Part shown: positions 1 to 8,773 of the stretch, in pieces | Layout: every line of letters starts with the position of its first letter | Position numbering within the stretch: the stretch's first letter is position 1 | Assembly (NCBI GenBank): GCA_021796535.1 | Contig: JAKABW010000002.1 | Location: 24,954-88,953, forward strand | Length of the DNA stretch: 64,000 bases | From: Actinomycetes bacterium | Lineage (GTDB): Bacteria > Actinomycetota > Acidimicrobiia > Acidimicrobiales > Bog-793 | Direction: 5' to 3' | Made by a program: the position numbers and the translations under genes | Notes under the pieces: generated by a model | What the model saw: only the letters and a program-made list of their open reading frames with translations | The model's database searches: none | What the model was told of the DNA's origin: nothing

Positions 1-1239
1 GTCTATTACCAGAGATGAAGAAGTCGCGTTGGCGATATCGTATAAAAAGGTGCCGGTTGTGGCGGATTTGGTAAAGAAGCTGGCACATGAGCCAGTTGTT
101 CCGCCTCCCGTGGAAGGTACCGTAATCGTTTGGCTGGAGCTGCTGATTGTCGGAGGATTGGGGAAAGACGGTATGGAAGGAGGTATGCCGCCGACCGGCT
201 GATGACTCACACCGCCTCTGAACCAATCGGCGGAAGTGCCCCAACTGGGGTAGCTGGCGCTGTTGGATACATATGAGACTCCGTCCACGAAATTGGTGCC
301 GGCGCTGGCCGCCATGATGTTGCCTTCCGTGGTCGAACCTTTTGGACCCGTGGCGGTGGCGGTTCCCCATATTGCACCGCTGCTTGGGCCGCCGTAGAGT
401 TGGATCGATCCGTTGTAGGCACCGGCATTGCCTTTTACATAGGAGCTTCCCCCTATGTAAATGCCGCTGCTTCCCCCGTTGAAGCTGGCGGCATTTCCTT
501 CGATTATGGAATTGCCGCTCTTTCCGAGAGACAAAGCTCCCATGGCGACAAAATTACCGGCTATCGTGCAATTCCCTAGGGATGCGGGACCATTGATCAA
601 AACGTCAGCCGCATTGTTTACGTTGCCGTTGCATATTATATTTTGGGCAAATACGGACGGCAGGACGCCGTTTGCCGAAGGCGACAAAGAGTTGGAGTTG
701 GTTGCATCAAAGGTGCCGTCCGTAAAAATGGCGTACCCCATGAGACTGCCGGGCATGGAGGAAATTAGAAAATCGGCCTTCATTTCGGCGGATTGGGTTT
801 TACTTCCTATGGAATCCTGGCCGTAGGAAGTAACGGTGGCTTTGACGGGGGAGGGAGCCGAAGGCCCCAGCGTCGTTGACGTTCCGGAGCTGCCGCCGCA
901 AGTTTCAGCCGTGGTACTTCCGGAACTCGCAAAGTATTCCACGGACACTTGATACACGGAAGAGACCCCGGAGCTGTTTAAAGTCCCGGACTCTGTGCAG
1001 GGGTAGCCGCTGCTTTGAGGTGCGGAGTTGATTTGATTGAGAACCTGGCTTATGCCGGCATTGGCGGTCAGCTCGGCTTGAGAGGTGTTGGTATAGTCGA
1101 GGCTGTTGGCCGTGGCATTGCTGCTTACGCTGAGCCCCATGATTGAGGCGGCGGCCATCAGAGTGCCTATAATAAGCACCAGTATCAAAACACTGCCGTC
1201 ATCCTGATTGTGGTGACGTGAAGCAACATGAGAGCGCAT
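1..1239 (-). CDS. Type IV pilus accessory protein, PilX-like (C-terminus outside window)
   Basis: An uninterrupted reading frame runs leftward from the ATG at 1239 to the window edge (413 codons, no stop). Residues about 1-15 are polar and basic (many His). Residues about 16-36 form one hydrophobic segment (GSVLILVLIIGTLMAAAS), followed by a Ser/Gly/Asn/Thr-rich exported part with two early Cys. From about residue 200 onward, short Gly/Asn-rich repeats (GNCTIAGN, IYIGGSSYVKGNAG) look like beta-helix rungs. This layout fits PilX-type minor pilus assembly proteins, which sit in the inner membrane or in the pilus. It lacks the G-F-T-x-x-E prepilin cleavage site, so it is not an ordinary pilin. 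It diverges from pilA and lies at the edge of the pilus locus, which supports the role. The family assignment is inferred from architecture only. Confidence 0.6.
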   Translation of the reverse strand, partial: MRSHVASRHHNQDDGSVLILVLIIGTLMAAASIMGLSVSSNATANSLDYTNTSQAELTANAGISQVLNQINSAPQSSGYPCTESGTLNSSGVSSVYQVSVEYFASSGSTTAETCGGSSGTSTTLGPSAPSPVKATVTSYGQDSIGSKTQSAEMKADFLISSMPGSLMGYAIFTDGTFDATNSNSLSPSANGVLPSVFAQNIICNGNVNNAADVLINGPASLGNCTIAGNFVAMGALSLGKSGNSIIEGNAASFNGGSSGIYIGGSSYVKGNAGAYNGSIQLYGGPSSGAIWGTATATGPKGSTTEGNIMAASAGTNFVDGVSYVSNSASYPSWGTSADWFRGGVSHQPVGGIPPSIPSFPNPPTISSSSQTITVPSTGGGTTGSCASFFTKSATTGTFLYDIANATSSSLVID

Positions 1240-2067
1240 AGTCTTATTATATCACTTTAAGTATTTATATGACTACTAAAAGTGGTTAAATTATTCTTTT
1301 TTATCGTCCTTCATTGTGTTGAAACATTCATTGGCTTTGCCAACAACAGCGGTTGCGGTTCCGGAAGCCCGTCGTGCATTGTGGTTGGGCTACCGTACAT
1401 TTATTTGCCAGGCACGTGACTTTGTGTTACCGCACCGGCCAAACCTGTAAAGATTCAAACGACTTCCAATGATGCCCGTCAATGCGGTCCTCGGTGACCT
1501 CGCGCCTTACCTGAGCGTACGTCGACTTTTTCTGGCGGATGCCGGTTTTTGTAAGTCATGGCAGATCTCACAGGCGGGTACGCACATCTTTTTTTCCGCT
1601 CGGTGTTTTCCTGTCGTTTGTAATCCAAGGCCGTTTCCGTATTCTGTCTCGGCATCATATCGCCTTTTACAATCCATAAGCCGTTTTGAATACGAAAGTT
1701 GCTTCGCTTGTTCGAATTCCAAAAACGGTCCGGTGGATTCGCATTAATAAATTTTTACTGCATGAAGATTATGGATAACTGCCTCTTTTGCTATACAAAG
1801 ATCAGATGCCGTGACAGAAAAGGTTTTTATGTCGAAAAGTCAAGCTTTGGTCTACTTTATGCCATTTTGCAAGGAGTTATTAAATCAGAAAATACCGGTA
1901 CGGCTTGCATGCGGCCTTCTTTTACTCCAATCCCATTTTGTCGCTGTAACTATAGCGGCATGAAAAATGTTTCCGAGTCAAAAAAATAAACCGATACAGC
2001 AAGCTCAGAGAAGGAAAATATGTTTCCGGCCGGAAAATAAAAAATACTACTTTATGAATAATTTTAC
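1240..2067. other. Non-coding gap between pilus gene and pilA
   Basis: About 830 bases with no convincing gene. Two overlapping small frames exist on opposite strands (1469-1747 plus, 1507-1722 minus). Neither has a ribosome-binding site or recognisable family, although the minus one has a C-x4-C-x2-C cluster. The segment is AT-rich at both ends and probably carries the promoters of the divergent pilus genes. Confidence 0.4.
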
Positions 2068-2096
2068 TTGCGCATTGTGTTTTTAGTTGTTATAGT
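2068..2096 (+). promoter_or_regulatory. Sigma-70-type promoter of pilA
   Basis: TTGCGC at 2068-2073, a 17-base spacer, then TATAGT at 2091-2096. The leader to the pilA start would be about 90 bases, and no other good -35/-10 pair is seen between here and the gene. The same TATAGT -10 hexamer with a 17-base spacer recurs before pyrG in this window. Confidence 0.5.
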
Positions 2097-2193
2097 CAAT
2101 ATCAGTTATTTATGCTGATTGTAAAAAGGTTTTACCCAGATATACGGCGTGAATACATATGAGATGTCATATCAATACAAAAGAAAGGAATAA

Positions 2194-2796
2194 ATGACAA
2201 TGTCTCAGTCACTTCTAAGAAAGCAGCGTTGGCTGCATTCTCGTCTTAGCGAGAGCAAAGAAGAAGGTGAAGAAGGTTTTACGCTGATTGAACTTTTAAT
2301 CGTTCTTCTGATTATAGGTATTTTGTTGGCAATAGCCATCCCGACATACCTGTCAGTAGTAGGCTCAGCCAGCTCAAGGACCGCTGCCACGAACCTTCAA
2401 ACAGCCATAACGGCAGCTGATGCCGCCGCTACAGCGAACGGCGATGTACTGCCCACTGGCAAAGCTTTGCTGGCTGCCTTCAACAACCAAGGCGATGGTA
2501 TCCAATGGAACTCTGGGGCAGCTGCTAAGATCAACACCAATGAAATAAGTTATGCCGAGGGAGGTAATGGCCAATATATAATTTTTGAAGCCGCCGGTGC
2601 CAACAACACTTGTGAATACGCTGCGGCAGTGTACGCTGCAAATGTAGTCACACAATTCCCCACGCCGGGTACTTACTACAATATCTCTACCATTGCCTCA
2701 GGAAGCACAGGAACCGCAGCCACTTGCACGGCCGCCGCCCCACCTGCGATCACCAGTGGATGGTCACAAAACAGTAATACCCTAGGTAATTCTTAG
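2194..2796 (+). CDS. pilA: Type IV pilin (major prepilin)
   Basis: A 200-residue prepilin. The leader is long and charged (28 residues) and ends G28/F29, followed by FTLIELLIVLLIIGILLAIA. This is the class III cleavage site with the conserved Glu at +5 of the mature protein (E33). PilD, encoded at 14554-15381, should cut and methylate it. The hydrophobic helix (29-52) forms the pilus core and the Ala/Thr/Asn-rich remainder forms the head. Cys near 140 and 178 could form the D-region disulfide. The start ATG at 2194 follows AAAGGA at 2184-2189. The gene is monocistronic, between a clear promoter and terminator, as expected for a highly expressed pilin. Confidence 0.9.
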   Translation: MTMSQSLLRKQRWLHSRLSESKEEGEEGFTLIELLIVLLIIGILLAIAIPTYLSVVGSASSRTAATNLQTAITAADAAATANGDVLPTGKALLAAFNNQGDGIQWNSGAAAKINTNEISYAEGGNGQYIIFEAAGANNTCEYAAAVYAANVVTQFPTPGTYYNISTIASGSTGTAATCTAAAPPAITSGWSQNSNTLGNS

Positions 2797-2827
2797 CAAA
2801 AAGCGCTAAAAACTTTTAGCCTTTTCA

Positions 2828-2863
2828 AAAGAGCTCCGTGCGAAAGCGCGGGGCTCTTTTTTT
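2828..2863 (+). terminator. Rho-independent terminator of pilA
   Basis: A GC-rich stem (AAAGAGCTCCGTGC / GCGCGGGGCTCTTT) around a GAAA loop, followed by a run of T, starts 32 bases after the pilA stop codon. Confidence 0.85.
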
Positions 2864-3559
2864 AACCGGCTCAGGTATTTTCCTGTATCCGCTGTCACGA
2901 ATCCCGCTGCGTCTTTGCCTTTTGACGACCCGGTTGTTTAGAATCTGTCAATCTCTTCGGTTTTTCGCTTTCTTGCACAGAGAGGCTTTTGTGCGGTTGT
3001 CTTGACCGTGGGTAAGCGGAAGGCAATTGTCACGAGGTGAAGACAGAGAAATACCGCGTCCGTATTCTCCTGACATTCGACACGATCCTTATCCGAAGGG
3101 CCAAAGGGGTCGTAAAAATAGACAAACAAACATTTCGCTTCGAAAATAGCTTGTCAAGGTCGGTATTCGATCTTCTCAAACCGGTGCCATCTCAATTGAT
3201 GAGCACAAGACAAGAAATAAAGAGCCGCTTACTTTGCAACTCTTTGGAATGCCGACTACGGCTCTAAAAAGATGTGCCGCTTTCTTCCCTGAAGGAGGCT
3301 AAGGGTTTTAGAGAAAGAGGGAAACCCCGAAAATCAAAAGGAATCGATTCTTTGACGGTTCAGGCCCTGAAAGCAATTGCGGCGTTAAAACCAATCGGCA
3401 TCGCTGAAAGCGATTCTGAGGATACCGAGAAGGTTATTTTTGCTGATAAGCCGAGACTCTGTGTATTTTGGATGCAACTTGTCGTTTTGTCATTATTTTT
3501 TATCAGTGATCGAATTGGAGTAATCAAGGAGCGAAAATAATAATTGAGGGCTGGTGGCT
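2864..3559. other. Gap with no supported gene
   Basis: About 700 bases. Plus-strand frames at 3037-3267 and 3274-3540 exist, but they lack ribosome-binding sites, family signatures and normal composition. I see no repeat or RNA gene here. Confidence 0.35.
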
Positions 3560-3690
3560 TTTGCAGGAAAAAAGAACGAACTCCAATTTTGATACAAGCT
3601 TAGTTATTGCCGACGTTCTTTTGCCGAGACTCACGGCACAGCTTTTATGCCGTCCGCACTTTTGTCCGGAGGGAGTAACTCCGGTTTTTA
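3560..3690 (+). ncRNA. Candidate structured small RNA
   Basis: Three consecutive hairpins on the plus strand. A 9-bp stem pairs AAAAGAACG (3570-3578) with CGTTCTTTT (3614-3622). TGCCG/CGGCA pair at about 3622-3638. CCGGAG/CTCCGG (3666-3684) is followed at once by TTTTT, a terminator-like end. No open frame fits the segment. A terminator without an upstream gene suggests a short non-coding transcript, but no known RNA family was recognised. Confidence 0.3.
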
Positions 3691-3925
3691 TATACTTCGA
3701 AGTTTTGTACAATGAAGTGGGAACTTAGGTAAAAGAGTTTGTGTTGCAATCGCTGGGGAGGGATCCGGCTTTACTTTATTGAACGGGGAAAGCATGCTAT
3801 AGCCGCCATTTACCATACGGTGAGAGTCTTCCGCCGTCTTGTTGAACGTATTCGTTTCCGGAAACGTTGCTGACAAAAGCGGTAAATTGGAGTTACTCAC
3901 CAAATGGGACACGGAACTCGCTTAG

Positions 3926-4033
3926 CTATGCCGCCTCTACTGTAGCAGCTTGTTCGAATTGAATCGGCGAAATATAGCCGATGCCCGAGTGCCGTCGTTT
4001 CCGGTTGTAGAAGTGGATCCAATCAAAGATCTC
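3926..4033 (-). pseudogene. IS3-family transposase orfB, C-terminal remnant (proximal piece)
   Basis: Read on the minus strand, this gives EIFDWIHFYNRKRRHS, then GIGYISPIQFEQAATVEAA and a TAG stop. That is the typical end of IS3-family OrfB, the DDE integrase-like transposase (compare F-x-x-I-x-x-F-Y-N-R-x-R-x-H-S-x-x-G-Y-x-S-P). The frame is cut at 4033 by the IS1634-type element. It resumes, in frame, at 6012-6047 on the far side (LKNKAFEVAREI). Joined across the target duplication, the pieces read LKNKAFEVAREIFDWIHFYN without a break. The rest of the IS3 element is missing, so this is an old relic. Confidence 0.8.
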
Positions 4034-6011
4034 TAGTTCGAACTTACGTCAGGCCGGGTAGGTTCGATGCCCTCTAGCAGTAAAGATGACTCATCTGGCC
4101 AGTTAGTACTGTCTACATCAGGCGCAAAGGCACCGCTGTCCCAATTAGCTCGAACACTCTTTTCTGCGTAGGCGTTGGCCTAGCAAGTAAATCAAAGGTA
4201 GTTGAATTAGTGTCCGTCACTGTTCTCATGGTGTTGCGGGTCAAAGTTCCGAGGTGTTCAATTAGTTCCCTGAAGCCTCGAACGGGCTCGCCGTCTTGGT
4301 TTTCCTTGTGTGCAGCTTTTTTCTTCGCCCCTCGTGAAGGGGTGGCTGGAGCCACAGGGTTTTCTCTCGTAGTTGTTCGAAGCTCGTCGGTAAAGGTGAG
4401 TGGGGCAAGAACTTCACGCAGATGCCACACGAGGTAAGCAGCCAACATGCAGATAAATACGTGAGACCGAACACGGCCCTCCAGGTAGTGATGGATGGGC
4501 CTCAAGTCGATGTCGTCTACTTTGATGTGACGAAAGTCCCGCTCAACGTTAGATAGCGCCTTGTAGGCAATCGCTACCTCAGAAGCATCCACTTCGTTGT
4601 TGGTAAGTGTAGTTCGCAGAACATATATCCCATCTAAGGCCGCCTCTTGTTCGATGGCAGATTCTCGCCGGGTAACAGATAGGGATGAATTGGTAATGGT
4701 CACCTCGAAGTGCTTGGCTATCTTGTACTTGTTGAGAACTTTGCCGACCTTCATCCCAATCTTGTCTGATCCCTCAAGGCGACCATTTTCGACCGCCAAG
4801 ATAATCGGTGCCAAGGATTTCTTCGGTGGCTCCTAGAAGTTCAATTCGCTTGCGTTTTCGCTCGTAAGCCAAAACAGGATTGCGACAAGCAACCAGGCCT
4901 TCATCTGGATAGTCGAGATGGGTGAACTCGGCTAGATCCATCTCGTCGAATAGAGATAGTTGAAGCGGTCCGTTATTTCGGGCCAACCCCGCAATCTGGG
5001 GGGCACGAAGACATGTTAGCCAGCCGATATCGCCAGCTTCACGTAGTGCACTAATGCGAGCCGATGTAATCATCCCACGATCTCCAACCATGACAAGTGA
5101 ATCGAGTTTGAAGCGGCGGCGAATCGAATCAACAATTGAAATGAAGGCACTTGGATCGGCTGTGTTGCCGGGAAAGACTTCAATAGCCACCGGACGACCA
5201 TCTTTGTCAGTTAGAAGCCCATATTCGATCTGAGCAGTGCCCTTCTTTTTGTCACGCGAGTCTCCACGAGCTGCCAGTTCGTTCTTAGTTCCTTCTACCC
5301 ACGATGACGACAGATCGAAATAGGCCAATGTAGAAGACTTTGACTCATTGGCTAAATGACGACGTGCAAGTTTTGTCTCGATTATTTCCTGGTTTGCGCC
5401 AAGCCAGTCCATTGCTCCATAGACCTCATCAGTTGAAATCCCATCAAGTCCCAGATCACATTCCAAGGTAGTATCATCCCACCACTTAGTCGTCGCCAAC
5501 TTAGGGCGCTGGTGAACAACTCTGACAACTACCAGGGCAAATGCAATGTCACGCTCTCTACAGGCAGGTCCTAAAAGTTCAAGAAACCTGAGTTTCTTAG
5601 CCATCTCAACAACTGCAGCTACGTGACCATGAGCCAGTGAACGCGTGCACTCTAGGCCTTCACCAGCAACTAGAAGAGTCTTGCCAGCCAAGGTCGCTCG
5701 TAGTGCATCTAAGGCACGATCAGGCAAGGCCGAGACATTTCCTAACGTCTCATGACAGATCTTGCCTTCCTGGCGAAAGCTGCGGCGCAAGAGGTAAGAG
5801 ACCGACTGACGATCCTCTCCGTCTTTACTTCGATACTTGCGCACCACTCGGGCAACGTGAACGGCACTATCTTGCCTAGTCATACAGCTCTTCTAACATA
5901 CCTCTTTGGCAATGTCACGCATTATCTTGGCTACATTAATACAACCGAACCAAGCAATCGGTGCAGCTCAGCAGCCAGATCTGCGGAAATCGGAGACGCA
6001 AGTTCGGACTA
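4034..6011 (-). mobile_element. IS1634-type insertion sequence, complete ends, broken transposase
   Basis: The ends carry 17-base inverted repeats. TAGTTCGAACTTACGTC at 4034-4050 matches, on the minus strand, TAGTCCGAACTTGCGTC at 6011-5995 (15 of 17 identical). The flanking six bases are GATCTC (4028-4033) and AATCTC (6012-6017), a target duplication with one difference. The length of 1978 bp fits the IS1634 family. It carries one transposase gene, split by a frameshift. The insertion point is confirmed independently, because removing the element restores the interrupted IS3 orfB reading frame. Confidence 0.8.
4113..5883 (-). pseudogene. IS1634-family DDE transposase, frameshifted
   Basis: Two overlapping frames together make a full-length (about 590-residue) IS1634-type transposase. 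The first, 5883-4774 (369 aa), carries the N-terminal region and the first two catalytic Asp, in YFDLSSSWVEG and VMVGDRGM. The YGLLTDKDGRPVAIEVFPGNT signature lies between them. The second, 4814-4113, has the third acidic residue in Y-x-x-L-x-x-VERDFRHIK. The break lies near 4800-4814, within GATEEILG / PIILAVENGRLEGSDKIG, and needs a +1 shift. No strong slippery heptamer is seen there, so a decay mutation is more likely than programmed frameshifting. The element is probably not autonomous. Confidence 0.8.
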
Positions 6012-6047
6012 AATCTCTCGAGCCACTTCAAAAGCCTTGTTTTTCAA
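6012..6047 (-). pseudogene. IS3-family orfB remnant (distal piece)
   Basis: The minus strand reads LKNKAFEVAREI. It continues in frame into the 3926-4033 piece once the inserted element and one copy of the 6-base duplication are removed. Further upstream no IS3 similarity is evident, so only about 48 codons of the old transposase survive. Confidence 0.6.
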
Positions 6048-6063
6048 ACACTCTGTAAAAAGA

Positions 6064-6103
6064 TAAAGCATCAATAAAGCCGATTGTCTTTATTGATGCT
6101 TTA
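6064..6103 (-). terminator. Terminator hairpin of the pil operon
   Basis: A perfect 16-bp inverted repeat, TAAAGCATCAATAAAG (6064-6079) and its complement at 6088-6103, with an 8-base loop. On the minus strand it is followed by TCTTTTTA. It lies about 95 bases beyond the stop of pilO, the last gene of the leftward pilus operon. Confidence 0.7.
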
Positions 6104-6196
6104 GGGAAGTATGCTCATTTGAGATAACTTTTGTACGTGATACCTAAAATGCGGTGCAAGTGGGCTACCTCTTGCAGTACTCCGTCGAGAAAGTGT

Positions 6197-6841
6197 TTAT
6201 TTTTTGGATTTCGGCTTTGACGGGGTAAAGCTGGAAGGAGCCACCGCTGTCGGTGTCGCAGCCTGAGACGTATAAGACGTTGCAGTGATGGTGAGGGTCA
6301 CCGAGTTGGATACGGTGTAGTTCAAAATGTTGAAAGATCCCGTACCGGTTCCGCCCGTGCCGCCGGGAGATATTGACAGCGACTGAATGGTAATTACTCT
6401 TTTCAGGTTGTAGATCTGTTGTAAAAATGTATAGGCGTTATTGTAAGCACCGGTAACGGTCATCGTAATCGGGTCGTCGATGTAGCCGTTCAATTCTCCG
6501 AGCGTAAAGTTGGAGATGCTTTGCATGCTCACGCTGTCTTTGGTGGCCAGTTTGGCAAGCTGGAGTACTACCGCGGGTCTTTGCGGGTTGTAAGGAAACG
6601 CTACGGGGAAAACCTTTGACGTAAACGGCGCTTCTTTGTGGATGGTGCCCTGTTCGGATTTTAGGGTGTTCAATTCATCTTGTAACGTGAGGATCTGCGC
6701 TTGGTCGGTTTGTTCCTGCTGATGAACGCTGGCGAGTTTATTTTGTGCCGGTGATAGCAGCAGGAACCACCAAACTATCAATGCGATGACAAGAATTACC
6801 AGAGAGACAATAACTGCTGGTTGTTTTAGTAAATTTTTCAT
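6197..6841 (-). CDS. pilO: Type IV pilus alignment-complex protein PilO
   Basis: A 214-residue bitopic membrane protein. It has a short cytoplasmic start, one membrane helix (about 11-31, VSLVILVIALIVWWFLLL) and a coiled coil (about 34-65, rich in Gln and Glu). A periplasm-side ferredoxin-like domain (FTLGELNGYIDDPITMTVTGAYNNAYTFLQQI) follows, with a Lys/Pro/Ser tail. This is the usual PilO plan; PilO pairs with PilN to link the inner-membrane motor to the outer parts of the machine. The start ATG overlaps the stop of pilMN (ATGA), which implies translational coupling. A PilP-like gene is not seen, as expected if there is no typical outer membrane. Confidence 0.8.
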   Translation of the reverse strand: MKNLLKQPAVIVSLVILVIALIVWWFLLLSPAQNKLASVHQQEQTDQAQILTLQDELNTLKSEQGTIHKEAPFTSKVFPVAFPYNPQRPAVVLQLAKLATKDSVSMQSISNFTLGELNGYIDDPITMTVTGAYNNAYTFLQQIYNLKRVITIQSLSISPGGTGGTGTGSFNILNYTVSNSVTLTITATSYTSQAATPTAVAPSSFTPSKPKSKK

Positions 6842-8613
6842 GGTACCACCGGTGTAGTAGGGTCAAATTTCTTATATCTGGTTGTATGGATAGATCCCAA
6901 AATATTAATTGTTGCAGACCAAGTTGCAGCCGTTGTTGGGGACGATGTAATTGCTTGGTAAGAGGTGTATTGGAATTTGCCGTATTTATAGGTATCTTTT
7001 GCCCAATTGTAGAATGTCTGGTATCCGGAGTTGCCGTTGATTCCGTTCAACTGCAATTGTATCGTGCCGAGCACCTGAGTGGGGAGAGGCAGGGAGTACA
7101 ACGAGGGGGTTGGGGAAGCCGGTGTGATTATGCCACTGGAAGAAGCCGGCGGGGCCGTCGTTGTGGGAGCCGTACCGTTGGGCCCGGAGGCGGCAGTGGC
7201 AGAAAATGACTTGACAATCAATTGTTTTGGCATGGTTGTGTTTAATGATTTCAGCACAAGGGGCCAGTTGACTTCGTCGGCAATGGCAGAAAGGGCTATG
7301 TTTTTGTCTGTAATGAGCTTTTTGGCTTCTATGACCACATAGTTATATTTCGGTATTGTGATATTGAGCTGATTTATCTGGGCTTGATCCTGTCCCACGG
7401 CATTTTCTGCATTATGTATGCTGAGAAGTTTAAAGCCGTAAATGATGGCCAAAATAAGCAGTATGACGACCACGGCTGCTGCCACAAGCCGCCCGTTGTG
7501 TTTCAGTTTCTTTTGAGAGACGAAGTCGGCGGGTAAGAGATTGATTCTTTTGATGTTTGGCGGTTCCGGTATGGCCAATCCGATGGCCACTGCGGCAACG
7601 TCGTCCAATTGACTTCCCGGTGCTGTATCCTGACCTATTTTTTCGCCCTGTACGGCTCTTAGGCAACTGGCTCGCTCTACCGGTATCGGCAGGGCCTGCG
7701 AGAGTCTGTCGATAAAGCCGGTGAGTCTCGATCCGCCTCCCGTAATCAGAAGACGACGCATTTGCATGCCGCTGTAGGTGGAACTGAAGTAATCTATGGA
7801 GTTTTTGATTTCCGTAATGAGTTTGGACGAAGCATCCCGTGCGGCGGCAACGGCAACCGGCGGGGTGTGACGGTCGGGACGTCCCACGTATTTTTTGATG
7901 GTGTCCGCATCGGAAAGAGGTATATCAAGCGAAGTGGCTATGGCTCTGGTGACGGAATTGCCGCCTTCGGCTATGGTACGGACAAAGATCGGTCTTCCGG
8001 CATCGTGGACAACCACGAGAGTGAGGTCTGCTCCCACGGATACGATTGCCTCCGGTCCGCTTCTTGCCGTTATGTTGTCTCCCAGCGACCTGATAAGAGC
8101 GGAAGAAGCCAAGTCTATGCTCTTCGGCACAAGATCGGCGGCAGATATTACGTCAAGCAACGGGTAGACCAAATCGCTGTGCGCCGCCGCCAACATAACT
8201 TTTATCGGTTGCCCCGGAGAAGTCGGGGCAGAAGAAATTCTGCGGGCAGAAAGCAACGTTTTTTCGCTCGGAAATGGAATAAGATCCATGGCCTGCAATT
8301 TTACTGCTTCATCGAGTTCATTGTCCGGAACGGACGGCAGTTCGATTTCACGGGAAATTGCCCGGAGTCCCGAAACTACCAAATGTACGGCAAGCGGTTT
8401 TTCGAGACGGCCGCGCTTTAATCTGGGTACAGTCAGACACTGTTTGATGGCGGCAGTTACGGCATCAGGGTTGACAATTGCTCCGTCGACGACTGCACCT
8501 TGCGGCAGTGCGGCTTCAGCGAACGCAATGAGACTCTTATGATGACCCTTAACGGATACCTTGGCTATTCTTACTGCCGTGGCTGAGATTTCAAGACCTA
8601 TATTGGTTGACAT
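6838..8613 (-). CDS. pilMN: PilM-PilN fusion, type IV pilus inner-membrane platform
   Basis: A single 591-codon frame joins two normally separate proteins. Residues 1 to about 350 are PilM, an actin-like/SHS2 nucleotide-binding fold (NIGLEISATAVRIAKV, LLITGGGSRLTGFIDRLS). Residues about 353-591 are PilN. This part starts with the INLLP motif (about 356-360) that normally docks into PilM, then has a membrane helix (about 373-393), a coiled coil and a periplasm-side domain with a Thr/Pro/Ser linker. The fusion turns the PilM-PilN contact into an intramolecular one. No frameshift or internal start is evident at the junction. A 160-base gap separates it from pilC, and it is coupled to pilO. Confidence 0.85.
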   Translation of the reverse strand: MSTNIGLEISATAVRIAKVSVKGHHKSLIAFAEAALPQGAVVDGAIVNPDAVTAAIKQCLTVPRLKRGRLEKPLAVHLVVSGLRAISREIELPSVPDNELDEAVKLQAMDLIPFPSEKTLLSARRISSAPTSPGQPIKVMLAAAHSDLVYPLLDVISAADLVPKSIDLASSALIRSLGDNITARSGPEAIVSVGADLTLVVVHDAGRPIFVRTIAEGGNSVTRAIATSLDIPLSDADTIKKYVGRPDRHTPPVAVAAARDASSKLITEIKNSIDYFSSTYSGMQMRRLLITGGGSRLTGFIDRLSQALPIPVERASCLRAVQGEKIGQDTAPGSQLDDVAAVAIGLAIPEPPNIKRINLLPADFVSQKKLKHNGRLVAAAVVVILLILAIIYGFKLLSIHNAENAVGQDQAQINQLNITIPKYNYVVIEAKKLITDKNIALSAIADEVNWPLVLKSLNTTMPKQLIVKSFSATAASGPNGTAPTTTAPPASSSGIITPASPTPSLYSLPLPTQVLGTIQLQLNGINGNSGYQTFYNWAKDTYKYGKFQYTSYQAITSSPTTAATWSATINILGSIHTTRYKKFDPTTPVVP

Positions 8614-8773
8614 TAGGAAATTCTCACTTTAAGTCTAGATTGTATTTTCATAGCACAGTTCAATATGGCACATAGTAGCACTATTTTACTTGCTTTCATT
8701 TGTTTTGGTGTTATTTCTGTGACAATATGATAATTTTGCTCGCAAAGGATTTGCCTCAGATTCCCCTTCGTTC

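Noticed and set aside
1507..1722. Minus-strand 71-codon frame with a Cys cluster
   Set aside because: No ribosome-binding site, overlaps an opposite frame of equal quality, and shows no family pattern beyond chance Cys.
3274..3540. Plus-strand 88-codon frame before the candidate small RNA
   Set aside because: No start signal, odd composition and no recognisable domain; not enough to call a gene.
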